Assembly (NCBI GenBank): GCA_023251795.1
Contig: JAHEYD010000007.1
Span: 1 to 54,884, forward strand
DNA from: Nitrosotalea sp.
GTDB taxonomy: Archaea; Thermoproteota; Nitrososphaeria; Nitrososphaerales; Nitrosopumilaceae
Length of the DNA: 54,884 bases
Direction of reading: 5' to 3'
The position numbers and the translations under genes are program-made. Below, piece after piece: positions 41,108-48,396 of the stretch. The notes under the pieces are model-generated. The model saw only the letters and a program-made list of their open reading frames with translations. It did no database searches and was not told where the DNA came from. The stretch's first letter is position 1; each line of letters starts with the position of its first letter.

Positions 41108-41269
41108 TTATAATTTAAATCTTCTTCCTTCTATTTCAAACTCACAATTATCCTTCTCAGCTATAGTTATTACTTGTAGCTGAGGTTTTGTGATTTTCTG
41201 AGCGGTAAAAACTTCTACCCTTCTGGCCGCATCAACTAACCTCATAATACGGTTGGCTTCATCACACAT
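41108..41269 (-). CDS. Small hypothetical protein
   Basis: 53 aa, MCDEANRIMRLVDAARRVEV then QLQVITIAEKDNCEFEIEGR. It starts on the last base of the nuclease gene. The alpha-beta pattern and coupling support a real gene; its function is unknown. Confidence 0.55.
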   Translation of the reverse strand: MCDEANRIMRLVDAARRVEVFTAQKITKPQLQVITIAEKDNCEFEIEGRRFKL

Positions 41270-42117
41270 TATCTTACCTCATTTAGTGGGTTCCAAATTG
41301 ATTTCTTAAAGTTAGGTCCTGGTTGTAACTCTCTATAATTTATTCCTGCAGTTGTACAGAGTTGATAATATGAACAAGTATCCGGCCAACGGTCACAATA
41401 ATCTTCTGTCTTAGGCCACTCGTTTTCAGACCGGCAAAGTTGAATTTCCTTGAAGATATGATTCGCTTCGGATAACCACATAGATAAGTCCCAATCGCTG
41501 CGAGAAGTTGGTTGACGGTCGAACAAACAACGTTTTTGGTCTACAAGGACGCCATTGACGTAGAGGCTGTTACAGTTTTTACCAAATAACTGACGCATAG
41601 CCCATAAATAAGCTGAATACTGCCAACGGAGAATCTTGCCTCGCCACCATTTTTCGGAGAAATAAGAAGTAGTTTTATGGTCCATCGGTAGGAGGCCGTA
41701 ACCTGGAAGGTCAATGATTAGATCGATTATAACTACTAGCATGAAGTCACCAGCAGGTAGAGCACCACGAACTTCAATGTCAATAACTTTGAAGGATTCT
41801 TCTGAATAAAAATTTTTGTAGGCGTTCATTATCTCTGCTGCACGAATTGGGTTACGTTTGGTGTCACCTTCTGGCTGCCCATGAAGTGCCCAAGCTCTGT
41901 CGAAAGCAATCATGGCATTGATTATGTTCTTGGTTTTATACCATTCAGCTAGCATAGCGTGGATGGCGATACCATAAGCTAGTGGTACTTTGGGGTCAAT
42001 TGAATCTATCTGCCGCTCGTGCCGCCAATAGAAATACCGTTGACAATTACGGAAGTCGGACAACATAGTAGAATCTAATTGTTGCAGATTTGTTGGATTA
42101 TTTGTGTTCAATGTCAT
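41269..42117 (-). CDS. PD-(D/E)XK nuclease, Cas4/RecB-like
   Basis: 282 aa with SD AAGGAGG. STMLSDFRNCQRYFYWRHER starts the domain, AYGIAIHAMLAEWY follows, and the catalytic part is LLPMDHKTTSYF (Asp then the D-x-K motif, near residue 143) with WQYSAYLWAMRQLFG after it. The end CDRWPDTCSYYQLC gives Cys residues like the Fe-S site of Cas4. It probably works as the DNA-end exonuclease of the recombination set. Confidence 0.8.
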   Translation of the reverse strand: MTLNTNNPTNLQQLDSTMLSDFRNCQRYFYWRHERQIDSIDPKVPLAYGIAIHAMLAEWYKTKNIINAMIAFDRAWALHGQPEGDTKRNPIRAAEIMNAYKNFYSEESFKVIDIEVRGALPAGDFMLVVIIDLIIDLPGYGLLPMDHKTTSYFSEKWWRGKILRWQYSAYLWAMRQLFGKNCNSLYVNGVLVDQKRCLFDRQPTSRSDWDLSMWLSEANHIFKEIQLCRSENEWPKTEDYCDRWPDTCSYYQLCTTAGINYRELQPGPNFKKSIWNPLNEVR

Positions 42118-42127
42118 TCTGGCCTCC

Positions 42128-42418
42128 TTATTTCTTCATTCCTTTTCTACCACGCCGTTCTTCTTTGTTAGTTAGTTTTATGATTAAAATACTACCGTCT
42201 AATTTCATGCTGATTTTGGATTTCTCTTTTGGATAGTAATACAACAATTCATACAGGAGTCGTTGTAATCTAGCAGCTTGTGTTGGACTACCAAAAGTTA
42301 TCTGCCTTTTATATGGAACAATTATTGGTTTACTAGCTTCTTCTAATAATTCGGCGGCATAAGTAGAACAACCAACTGCATTGATTTGAGCTAAAGTTGC
42401 AGGTAAATTACGGTACAT
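42128..42418 (-). CDS. Small basic protein
   Basis: 96 aa, MYRNLPATLAQINAVGCSTY, a helical middle (ARLQRLLYELLYYYP) and a strongly basic end (NKEERRGRKGMKK). The ribosome binding site is weak. The upstream 40 bases join it to the structured element B. Confidence 0.5.
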   Translation of the reverse strand: MYRNLPATLAQINAVGCSTYAAELLEEASKPIIVPYKRQITFGSPTQAARLQRLLYELLYYYPKEKSKISMKLDGSILIIKLTNKEERRGRKGMKK

Positions 42419-42457
42419 AATTATTCTACTTGAACAATTTGAAAGATTAAAAATTTC

Positions 42458-42605
42458 CTGGGAAAATAGCTGGCTGGAGTTTTAATATCCAGCTCTGATA
42501 GCACTGCACATAACGTCGGTACGTGCGCCCATTACTTAGCCACTGGCCGTTGTACTCTACCTCTAAGCGCCCTGTTCTCGCAGGGAACGCAGCTAAGTTC
42601 CCAGG
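42458..42605 (-). other. Structured intergenic element B, candidate non-coding or leader RNA
   Basis: A 148-base segment closed by CCTGGGAA (42458-42465) and TTCCCAGG (42598-42605). On the minus strand it contains CCCTG-CGAGAA-CAGGG, an ACTTAG/CTAAGT helix, GCACGTA-TATGTGC with a 7-base loop, and GCTGGA-TCCAGC before the closing arm, the same order as element A. Transcription from the promoter at 42647-42676 would start about 35 bases upstream of it. A frame of about 59 codons without a start codon also crosses it; it would join the ATG at 42633 if one A of a four-A run were missing. Confidence 0.5.
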
Positions 42606-42646
42606 ATTTATTGGTTGTATTAACAGTTTTCATAATTTATGCTCAG

Positions 42647-42676
42647 ATTATAGCACATTATATATATGGTTGTCAA
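42647..42676 (-). promoter_or_regulatory. Consensus sigma70 promoter before structured element B
   Basis: On the minus strand a perfect -35 box TTGACA (42671-42676) and a perfect -10 box TATAAT (42647-42652) are separated by 18 bases. The start site should be near 42640, only a few bases before an ATG at 42633. Such a full match is rare and predicts strong early transcription by host RNA polymerase. Confidence 0.85.
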
Positions 42677-42777
42677 GTATTTTTTACTTGTCCTTATTAC
42701 TTTTTTATTTCTCCTGTTGGTATTCCATATCAAAATAATTTCATCTCAAATTGTTTATTACATATCTTTTCTGTTGG

Positions 42778-42804
42778 GGATGAGAGTAAATTTTACTCAT
42801 ATCC
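42778..42804 (-). promoter_or_regulatory. 27-bp palindromic element, copy 6
   Basis: On the minus strand it begins GGATATGAGTAAAATTTACT and ends CTCATCC. It overlaps the stop codon of the lipoprotein gene by one base and lies about 100 bases before the -35 box of the promoter at 42647-42676. Confidence 0.8.
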
Positions 42805-43073
42805 TATTTATGCAGCATTTGGTTGTGTTGATACAAAAAGTTCTGGTGCTGTTGTTGGAGGTACATTTGTTGTTGTAGTTGATAAGTATTCAATTCTACT
42901 GCTGTTTGCCATCTGGCATTATAATCTATAGTAGCAGCAGTGTTCGCTGCTTGAATGTTGGAGCCAAGATTCATAAGAGTCATACTCATAATAGCCATAT
43001 TCTGCCGTTGTTCTGGGGTCAGTTCCACACAAGCAGAAGTTAGTAGAAATAGAACAATCAATAGGTATTTCAT
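42804..43073 (-). CDS. Small lipoprotein
   Basis: 89 aa. MKYLLIVLFLLTSACVELTP carries a lipobox (LTSAC, Cys at residue 15). The mature part is helical and Gln-rich (LQQQMYLQQQHQNFLYQHNQ). It is preceded three bases upstream by a gene for a membrane/coiled-coil protein. Together they resemble a spanin pair in topology but are located in the early operon, so this is unproven. Confidence 0.6.
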   Translation of the reverse strand: MKYLLIVLFLLTSACVELTPEQRQNMAIMSMTLMNLGSNIQAANTAATIDYNARWQTAVELNTYQLQQQMYLQQQHQNFLYQHNQMLHK

Positions 43074-43075
43074 TA

Positions 43076-43234
43076 TTATATCCTCCCATACAGGTTATTT
43101 TCTTTTATTACTTCCATCAGATGTTTAACTTGTTCTCGTAGATGTAGAATTTCTGAGCCTACAAATAGGCTGCACATAATCCAGCCAAAAATTGTGCCTA
43201 AAGACAATCCTAAAAATAGAAGTAAGTACATCAT
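43076..43234 (-). CDS. Small membrane protein with coiled-coil tail
   Basis: 52 aa: a membrane helix (LLLFLGLSLGTIFGWIMCSL) then a charged coiled-coil-like tail (LHLREQVKHLMEVIKE). It has AAGGAGG before the start and overlaps the upstream gene by four bases. Confidence 0.6.
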   Translation of the reverse strand: MMYLLLFLGLSLGTIFGWIMCSLFVGSEILHLREQVKHLMEVIKENNLYGRI

Positions 43235-43419
43235 TTGAACAACCTCCTTCTCCTTTGAGTGGTCTCACTTGGTAGGTGGAATGATTGTAATAATCGGCCA
43301 AGACAAATTTTACATATACCACGGAGCATATTACCATAATGGCTGACTACGGTGAATATACCACAGCCATAATAATAATCTTGGATGATTTTTGGTTTAA
43401 TTTTATGTGGATGTGTCAT
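43231..43419 (-). CDS. Small basic Cys-containing protein
   Basis: 62 aa from the ATG at 43419 (SD GGAGG). MTHPHKIKPKIIQDYYYGCG, then NMLRGICKICLGRLLQSFHL and a basic end RRRRLFK. The CKIC pair and C19 could form a metal site. No family. Confidence 0.55.
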   Translation of the reverse strand: MTHPHKIKPKIIQDYYYGCGIFTVVSHYGNMLRGICKICLGRLLQSFHLPSETTQRRRRLFK

Positions 43420-43705
43420 GTATAACCTCCTGTTTTTCTTTCGTCCAACTAACCATTTTTTCTTTGCTGCCCCAAGACTGGCTTGGAGCTTCATTGTAGA
43501 AAAAGCCGATATAAGCAGGGAGATTCATAAGGTTAGTTCTATCTGCATACCCAACTGCGGAAGATAGGTCATTGCAGATTACAGCAGACAGAAAACTACC
43601 AGGTTCAATGCCGTGAGAAAGGTATAGCTGTATACTGCTAGCCATATAATCAGGGATTATGAAATTAACTCCTTGAATTTCATATTCATAAAATGGTTCT
43701 TTCAT
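43403..43705 (-). CDS. Conserved phage protein of unknown function
   Basis: 100 aa from the ATG at 43705 (SD GGAGG). The block IQLYLSHGIEPGSFLSAVIC, then NDLSSAVGYADRTN and NLPAYIGFFYNEAPSQSWGS is a pattern conserved in many phage genomes without known function. It overlaps both neighbours by a few bases. Confidence 0.75.
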   Translation of the reverse strand: MKEPFYEYEIQGVNFIIPDYMASSIQLYLSHGIEPGSFLSAVICNDLSSAVGYADRTNLMNLPAYIGFFYNEAPSQSWGSKEKMVSWTKEKQEVIHDTST

Positions 43706-43878
43706 ATAACCTCCACTGTAACTTTCAACTGTTTTGCTTCTGCTGGGTACGACCATTTTTGGACATAGATAGTCCCAATTATGGGTGGTTGTCCAATTCC
43801 TGGCTGTTCCTTGAAACGAATGGTATTTTTTGTTTCCTTTTCACGTATGAAGATAATTGGTTCTGGCTTGATTTTCAT
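43702..43878 (-). CDS. Small beta-rich hypothetical protein
   Basis: 58 aa, MKIKPEPIIFIREKETKNTI, then PPIIGTIYVQKW and QLKVTVEVI. It has GGAGG before the start and an ATGA overlap with the next gene. Unknown function. Confidence 0.6.
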   Translation of the reverse strand: MKIKPEPIIFIREKETKNTIRFKEQPGIGQPPIIGTIYVQKWSYPAEAKQLKVTVEVI

Positions 43879-43917
43879 GTTTGAGCCTCCTTTTTTCCTT
43901 TTATCTGTTTTAACTGC

Positions 43918-44503
43918 TTACCAGTCCGAACCAAGTGGCTCATTGGTTGTTTTCCTCTTTTTGTCTGTAAGTGGTAAGATACCAGTACGCTCTAGTTGAA
44001 AACGAGAAGAAGATGGTATGCGTGCATCATTTAACCACTCTGCCCATTCTTCTTGCGTTGCCATAGCCAGCAGTCTATATCTTTCGTCTGACCACTGTTT
44101 TTCGGGTTTTGGTTTAGTTATTCTTACAGTTGATTTCAGATACCCATATCTTTCTCCGTCTGGCCAAGTAATTCCAATCCATTCTGAACATAGCAATGGT
44201 GGTTTAAAAGCAACGCCGACAGAGTTCTTGTATTTTTCGTACCAAATACCACCGACTACCACCGACAATAAAAACGTTGTCGCCTGGTTTGGGTTCTGGT
44301 TCAAATTTTGGTATATATTTTGTTTGGTAGTTCTTTTCAATTTCATCACAAAGTTTGAGGCCATATTCTGCCAGCCAACGAAATTTATCGGTGGTGAGGC
44401 AGTTATAGTATTTACCTCCAGCGTGCCTTGTAATGATGGTTATTTCGTCTCCTTCATGTTTTATTTCTACATAATTTCCGTTTATACTACTTTCAATTTT
44501 CAT
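43918..44503 (-). pseudogene. Gene split by a 10-bp tandem duplication
   Basis: The frame from the ATG at 44503 (SD AAGGAG; MKIESSINGNYVEIKHEGDE) runs to PGDNVFIVGG. It then meets an exact tandem copy of TACCACCGAC (44247-44256 and 44257-44266 on the plus strand) and shifts into a short tail ending at 44204. The protein continues in the other frame as IWYEKYKNSVGVAF and on to TNEPLGSDW at 43918. Removing one 10-base copy restores one frame of 191 aa. So either this is a recent inactivating slip, a phase switch, or two proteins are made. Confidence 0.7.
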
Positions 44504-44858
44504 GGTTTGACTCCTTTTTTATTTTTATTTCTTCCAGGTTAAAATTCCACCAATTGTGTAATTTTATCTTAATTTCATCAAAATTACCTGGTTGGCAGTA
44601 TGGACACATAATTATTTCTGTTCTCAGCCAGTCTCCTTCATATCTTTCGTAGTATTTCTGCTGTCCAGTGAATTTAGTCCCACAACTTAAGCAGGTTTTT
44701 GTTTGTAGCTGGTATTTTGGTTCACCCAATGGATTCAACCTGTCCTGCTGCCTGGCTTCTCTTGGACTCCGTTCCTCAGTGAAATATTTTTTGGTTGGTG
44801 TTACATTATCAAGGAAGTCGTCCAAATCATCCAAATCCAGGTCAAAATCATCAGACAT
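44493..44858 (-). CDS. Zinc-ribbon protein with DLDLDDLDDF N-terminus
   Basis: 121 aa from the ATG at 44858 (SD GGAG). The N-terminus MSDDFDLDLDDLDDFLDN is the acidic peptide found as a C-terminal tail on other proteins. Residues about 50-90 have CLSCGTKF and CPYC, a zinc ribbon. The C-terminus is helical and charged. A nucleic-acid or polymerase-binding role is possible. Confidence 0.65.
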   Translation of the reverse strand: MSDDFDLDLDDLDDFLDNVTPTKKYFTEERSPREARQQDRLNPLGEPKYQLQTKTCLSCGTKFTGQQKYYERYEGDWLRTEIIMCPYCQPGNFDEIKIKLHNWWNFNLEEIKIKKESNHEN

Positions 44859-44862
44859 AAAG

Positions 44863-45258
44863 TTAATCTCCAAATACAGCTAACGCTTTTTTAGCTCGGT
44901 CTGACATAGTTGGTAGGCTGTTATTTTGTCTGCATTTGTTCTGCAATCGTAACTGTTCTGCTTCCAGTTCGTCAATTCTACGACTTTGCTTTTCGATAAC
45001 TTTGATAAGTTGTCGGTATGTTGGTCGGTTGTTTCCTTCGGTTTGTAATCCCAAGTCGTGAATAGCAACAGTTTTAACTCCATTGTTGGAGTAAACATGG
45101 AATTGATTTCGTAGCATTACGGACAATCCACTCCGTCTGTTTGTAGTATAACCCAGGTCTGTAGCCAATTCATCAAAGGCAGTAGGGCCTTGAAGGGTTA
45201 ATATAGATACAGCATTCTCTAACATTTGTTTCTTCTCTGTTCTGGTTAATCTTGGCAT
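44863..45258 (-). CDS. Winged-helix-like protein with coiled coil
   Basis: 131 aa. Residues 1-65 look like a small HTH domain (LENAVSILTLQGPTAFDELA, then LGYTTNRRSGLSVMLRN). Residues 78-110 form a coiled coil (LIKVIEKQSRRIDELEAEQL). Probably a DNA-binding regulator acting as a dimer or higher oligomer. GAGG precedes the start. Confidence 0.6.
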   Translation of the reverse strand: MPRLTRTEKKQMLENAVSILTLQGPTAFDELATDLGYTTNRRSGLSVMLRNQFHVYSNNGVKTVAIHDLGLQTEGNNRPTYRQLIKVIEKQSRRIDELEAEQLRLQNKCRQNNSLPTMSDRAKKALAVFGD

Positions 45259-45293
45259 AGTATGGCCTCTTGTTGTGGTTTATTTGTTATTAT

Positions 45294-45722
45294 TTATTCA
45301 AATTCCAACCTAGGATCATCTTCCTCCAAGTCATCTGATTCACAGTCACAGAGATTCCAGATGCTGCCACAAGTGGAGCAAATCTGCTCATCATAGTTGT
45401 AATCATCTGAGGTTTTATGTTCCTCAGTTTTATTCCAAGTGGCATCTAGGTTATTAGCGCTAAGTCCATCTGGTAAGTTATATCCAGACATTAGAAATCC
45501 TCCATTGCTGCCATTGATGAATGATGCACATTTAAAATGATTTGGATAAAAGGTGACCATTTCTTCTGCAATTAATCTATTTCTACCAGCAGCTTCTGCT
45601 TGGCGGTATAAGTCTAATTTCTTATTTAGCCTATCTTGTTTTGCTTCACTTTCTGCTTTACCAGCAAAGTAGAAAACAGCAGCGATAAATAGGCTTGCCC
45701 CGACGATTAGAATTGCGGCCAT
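45294..45722 (-). CDS. Membrane-anchored protein with acidic Cys-containing tail
   Basis: 142 aa: an N-terminal membrane helix (MAAILIVGASLFIAAVFYFA), a charged helix, a middle with FYPNHFKCASFINGSNGGF, and an end with ICSTCGSIWNLCDCES and an acidic tail (DDLEEDDPRLEFE). The Cys knuckles may bind a metal ion. Function unknown. Confidence 0.6.
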   Translation of the reverse strand: MAAILIVGASLFIAAVFYFAGKAESEAKQDRLNKKLDLYRQAEAAGRNRLIAEEMVTFYPNHFKCASFINGSNGGFLMSGYNLPDGLSANNLDATWNKTEEHKTSDDYNYDEQICSTCGSIWNLCDCESDDLEEDDPRLEFE

Positions 45723-45749
45723 AATATCCTTCCTCTATTGGTGTTATGG

Positions 45750-46046
45750 TTAGAGTTTCTTCCATGGACAGTCACCTACTTTATGTTCCTGAATTATCAT
45801 AGTATTGCCAAAGAGGTAATAACAACGAACATCTGTTTCTCTGGTCATCTTTTTACAGGTCATATTTTCAGTTAAAATGAAATGAAAAAGTCTTGGAGCG
45901 TGCTCTCTTGGGTGGAAAAGCCAAAATTCTGGATTGCTATTTTCTGGGTAAAGCTTCATAACTGGTGCTGTACTACATCGATAGCACCAAAACATTTTTA
46001 AACTAGCCCATTCTTTGCTGTGATAAATTCCCTTTTCTTCTTTCAT
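45750..46046 (-). CDS. Hypothetical protein with Cys motif
   Basis: 98 aa, MKEEKGIYHSKEWASLKMFW then CYRCSTAPVMKLYPEN and MTCKKMTRETDVRCYYLFG. Cys residues at 21, 24 and later may form a small metal site. GGGGG precedes the ATG. No known family. Confidence 0.55.
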   Translation of the reverse strand: MKEEKGIYHSKEWASLKMFWCYRCSTAPVMKLYPENSNPEFWLFHPREHAPRLFHFILTENMTCKKMTRETDVRCYYLFGNTMIIQEHKVGDCPWKKL

Positions 46047-46135
46047 TTTAGCCCCCTATGGTTTTTCTTTGTTGGTTAGGCAACTATTTTTAATTTGCAT
46101 CACAAAGTTTTATGTTATTTTTCTTCTTTAGGGAG

Positions 46136-46243
46136 TTAACGATATAATTTCCCTAAAATAAACATGAACTTGGATGACCTTGTCCTACTGGGACGCAAGA
46201 CAGTAAACTTATCCGGAAGTTTGGGAGTGCCTATCTTAATCAT
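46136..46243 (-). CDS. Very small basic protein
   Basis: 35 aa, MIKIGTPKLPDKFTVLRPSR then SSKFMFILGKLYR. It starts by an ATGA overlap with the upstream gene, the same coupling used throughout this operon, which is the main reason to accept it. Confidence 0.4.
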   Translation of the reverse strand: MIKIGTPKLPDKFTVLRPSRTRSSKFMFILGKLYR

Positions 46244-46476
46244 TGGGAATTATCATCCTTGGAATCCTTAGCCTTTTCGGTTTTCGGCTTGGGCCGATAA
46301 GATAGGACTTTGTCTACTATGTGATTTAGGATTTTGGGGGGCTTTTTCATTGTGTTCAAAACCCCCTCCCATCGTAATGTGATTGTAATAAATGTTTTTC
46401 GATTGTATCGGAAAGTGTTTTTAACTAATGCTCGCCGTAAAGGTAAATCTTTGATAAATAAAGGCCCGTTTATCAT
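46240..46476 (-). CDS. Small basic hypothetical protein
   Basis: 78 aa from the ATG at 46476, which overlaps the upstream TGA. MINGPLFIKDLPLRRALVKN, then a beta segment and a Lys/Pro-rich disordered end (YRPKPKTEKAKDSKDD). No family. Confidence 0.5.
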   Translation of the reverse strand: MINGPLFIKDLPLRRALVKNTFRYNRKTFITITLRWEGVLNTMKKPPKILNHIVDKVLSYRPKPKTEKAKDSKDDNSQ

Positions 46477-47096
46477 AAACAACTCTGTAAACCACAAACT
46501 CCCATAACCATTTTAACTGCTGTATCTGCTAGTTCTGCAAAGTTTATGTGATAATCAGTGTACATAGCAGCATTAGCAGCATAATAGATAGCACAGGTAG
46601 TATAGGTATCACGGGTCATATCAGCATTACAGGCAGCAACACGGTTAGCAGCATAGGTAGCATTACAGGCAGCAACATGGGCCGCATCAACAGCATTAGC
46701 ATCAGCATTAGCAGTAGCACAGGCAGCAGCTTCATTGGCGGCGGTGCTGCACAATTTAGCAAAAGCAATCTGTACTAGTCGGGTTTTTCTCTTTGTCCAT
46801 TCAGGTTTAGGCAACTTCTTCACCGTAGTAAGAGAGAAGGTTCCTCCTTTATCCCAGTTCTCAACTACTGGATCACCTTCTATTTCCCATAATTGTGGGT
46901 TTTCGATGTTGGCATGAGCGGGGTTTAGCAAAAACGCTAAGTTTGGGTTAGTGTAGAAATGAATAACATCAGAGGTACAAAGTCGGGGATTTTCACAAGG
47001 ATTTAATCTGAGTGTAAACCCCTCCTCCCACTTAGTCTCACCTTCTTGTCCTCTCCGAGTATACCCTTCTTTGTCTGTTAGTTTAAACAGTTTCAT
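46473..47096 (-). CDS. DUF7666-like phage protein with Ala-rich repeats
   Basis: 207 aa from the ATG at 47096 (SD GGAG). The front matches a common phage family: MKLFKLTDKEGYTRRGQEGE, then LCTSDVIHFYTNPNLAFLLN, PAHANIENPQLWEIEGD and LTTVKKLPKPEWTKRKTRLV. The back half is built of short Ala/Asn repeats (AAACATANADANAVDAAHVA), encoded by an imprecise trinucleotide-rich stretch (46550-46740). Function unknown. Confidence 0.7.
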   Translation of the reverse strand: MKLFKLTDKEGYTRRGQEGETKWEEGFTLRLNPCENPRLCTSDVIHFYTNPNLAFLLNPAHANIENPQLWEIEGDPVVENWDKGGTFSLTTVKKLPKPEWTKRKTRLVQIAFAKLCSTAANEAAACATANADANAVDAAHVAACNATYAANRVAACNADMTRDTYTTCAIYYAANAAMYTDYHINFAELADTAVKMVMGVCGLQSCL

Positions 47097-47167
47097 GTTA
47101 TCTCTCCTCTGTGGTTCAGTAAAACCGGTTATAGTTATACGTTTCATAATTATATATGTATACACTT

Positions 47168-47917
47168 TTATCCCTTAAAGGTTAATAATTTAATATCTCC
47201 TTGTCGATATAACAACAACATTTTATTGATTTTACCCATAATTTGATGATAATCTCCGAAGTTTGTTATTGCATAGTCTGGTATGCCAATTTTCTTTGCT
47301 CCGTGAATGTCCCTATCTTCTGAGCAGTAGATAAACTGCCAGCCTAGTTCAAACTTTTTTTGGACTAATTCTCTAAGTTCGGACATATTATAGTGATTTT
47401 GGTAGTTAAGTCTATCTGGCCCGTTATCATTACCATCTGTCAGGATGATAAACACTACATTAGTTGGGTTGTCTAGTCTGTTATCTATGTTCTGGATTGT
47501 ATTACCGATTGTATCATATAATGGTGTGTTGCCTCTAGTGATAATAGATTCCAAGTATTTAGGGTTGATCAATGTTTGTGGCAGTATTTCTTCGTGAAAT
47601 GTTTTATATCCAAAGGTTGATTTTCCAGGATGTCTCGCCTGTCGTTCAAGAAGTTTGTTGTAGGAAGTTATTAACTTCGTACGATTGTGGGACATAGACC
47701 CTGAAGTATCAACGACAAATTGAATGTGTGCTGTATTTTCCTGGATATTTTGTATCTTTTCCAGTCTGCTGTTTATTTTTTGCATTTCCTCAGTTGTAGT
47801 AGGATTGATATCTGGATGTACTACTTTAGCCAGTTGTTTTCGGGCCTTATTTATAAGCTCAACTGGGATAGAGACTCTAGAAAATCTTTTTGTAGTTGTT
47901 ACTTTTTTGGTTTTCAT
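47168..47917 (-). CDS. von Willebrand factor A domain protein
   Basis: 249 aa. The MIDAS metal site is complete: FVVDTSGSMSHNR (DxSxS, near residue 70), then GNTPLYDTIGN (Thr) and FIILTDGNDNGP (Asp). Residues 1-55 are basic and helical. vWA proteins usually act as adaptors with a partner such as a MoxR-type ATPase, but no partner is visible in the window. GGAGG precedes the start. Confidence 0.8.
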   Translation of the reverse strand: MKTKKVTTTKRFSRVSIPVELINKARKQLAKVVHPDINPTTTEEMQKINSRLEKIQNIQENTAHIQFVVDTSGSMSHNRTKLITSYNKLLERQARHPGKSTFGYKTFHEEILPQTLINPKYLESIITRGNTPLYDTIGNTIQNIDNRLDNPTNVVFIILTDGNDNGPDRLNYQNHYNMSELRELVQKKFELGWQFIYCSEDRDIHGAKKIGIPDYAITNFGDYHQIMGKINKMLLLYRQGDIKLLTFKG

Positions 47918-47948
47918 TTGTGCGACCTCCAGTTTTACAGTTTATAGT

Positions 47949-48176
47949 TTACAGTTCTAAATCGTCTAAATCGGCCTCAAAATCTGCTGGAGAATCAAAA
48001 TCGGCATCAAAGTCAATCGCTTCATATATTAACTGAGTTACTTGACGTTGGGTTAATTGATTTAACTTTCCACCGTTTTTCTGTAAAGCCAGGTAAATTG
48101 TATTGGCATTAGTTGTTAGATGAATATATGCCAAAAGTTGTTGTTCATCTTCAGTTGTTAATTCAGTTATTTTCAT
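47949..48176 (-). CDS. Small protein ending in ADLDDLEL
   Basis: 75 aa from the ATG at 48176 (SD GGAGG). Helical front (MKITELTTEDEQQLLAYIHL), then an Asp-rich linker (FDADFDSPADF) and the tail EADLDDLEL. One of four proteins with this terminal peptide. Confidence 0.65.
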   Translation of the reverse strand: MKITELTTEDEQQLLAYIHLTTNANTIYLALQKNGGKLNQLTQRQVTQLIYEAIDFDADFDSPADFEADLDDLEL

Positions 48177-48213
48177 TTTGGCCTCCAATCTTCAAACTTT
48201 AATTTCTTCAATT

Positions 48214-48396
48214 TTATTTAAATGTTAACCTTGCTGATACCCAAGTTAAACTCTTGCCAAAAATATCTGCTATTTCCTGCAAAGTTCGACCTTCCGACCT
48301 CAATTGTCGGACTAATTCTACTTCCTCTGTAATTTTATACAACTTTTCCATCCGGTCTGCTTTCTGTTTTGCACTTCCCAATCGGTAGTAAGGCAT
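48214..48396 (-). CDS. Small helix-turn-helix protein
   Basis: 60 aa. ELVRQLRSEGRTLQEIADIF then GKSLTWVSARLTF is a helix-turn-helix of the sigma-region-4/Resolvase type. The ATG at 48396 has AGGAG eight bases upstream but lies inside the upstream gene, an overlap of 62 bases. That overlap may reflect a frameshift that separated this HTH from the upstream protein. Confidence 0.6.
   Translation of the reverse strand: MPYYRLGSAKQKADRMEKLYKITEEVELVRQLRSEGRTLQEIADIFGKSLTWVSARLTFK

Noticed and set aside
38990-42605. The structured elements as tRNA, tmRNA, group I intron or attC sites
   Set aside because: No cloverleaf with an anticodon and CCA end, no intron core sequences, and no attC-type terminal motifs could be found.
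42523-42738. A plus-strand frame starting with GTG in structured element B
   Set aside because: It runs against the operon, has no ribosome binding site and reads into AT-rich hydrophobic nonsense.
43125-43337. A 70-codon minus-strand frame between the lipoprotein and methylase-side genes
   Set aside because: It is out of frame with two better-supported genes (43076-43234 and 43231-43419) that have strong ribosome binding sites.
46550-46740. AGCA/GCAT-rich stretch as a functional DNA repeat array
   Set aside because: It encodes the Ala/Asn repeats of the DUF7666-like protein and is explained by that coding sequence.
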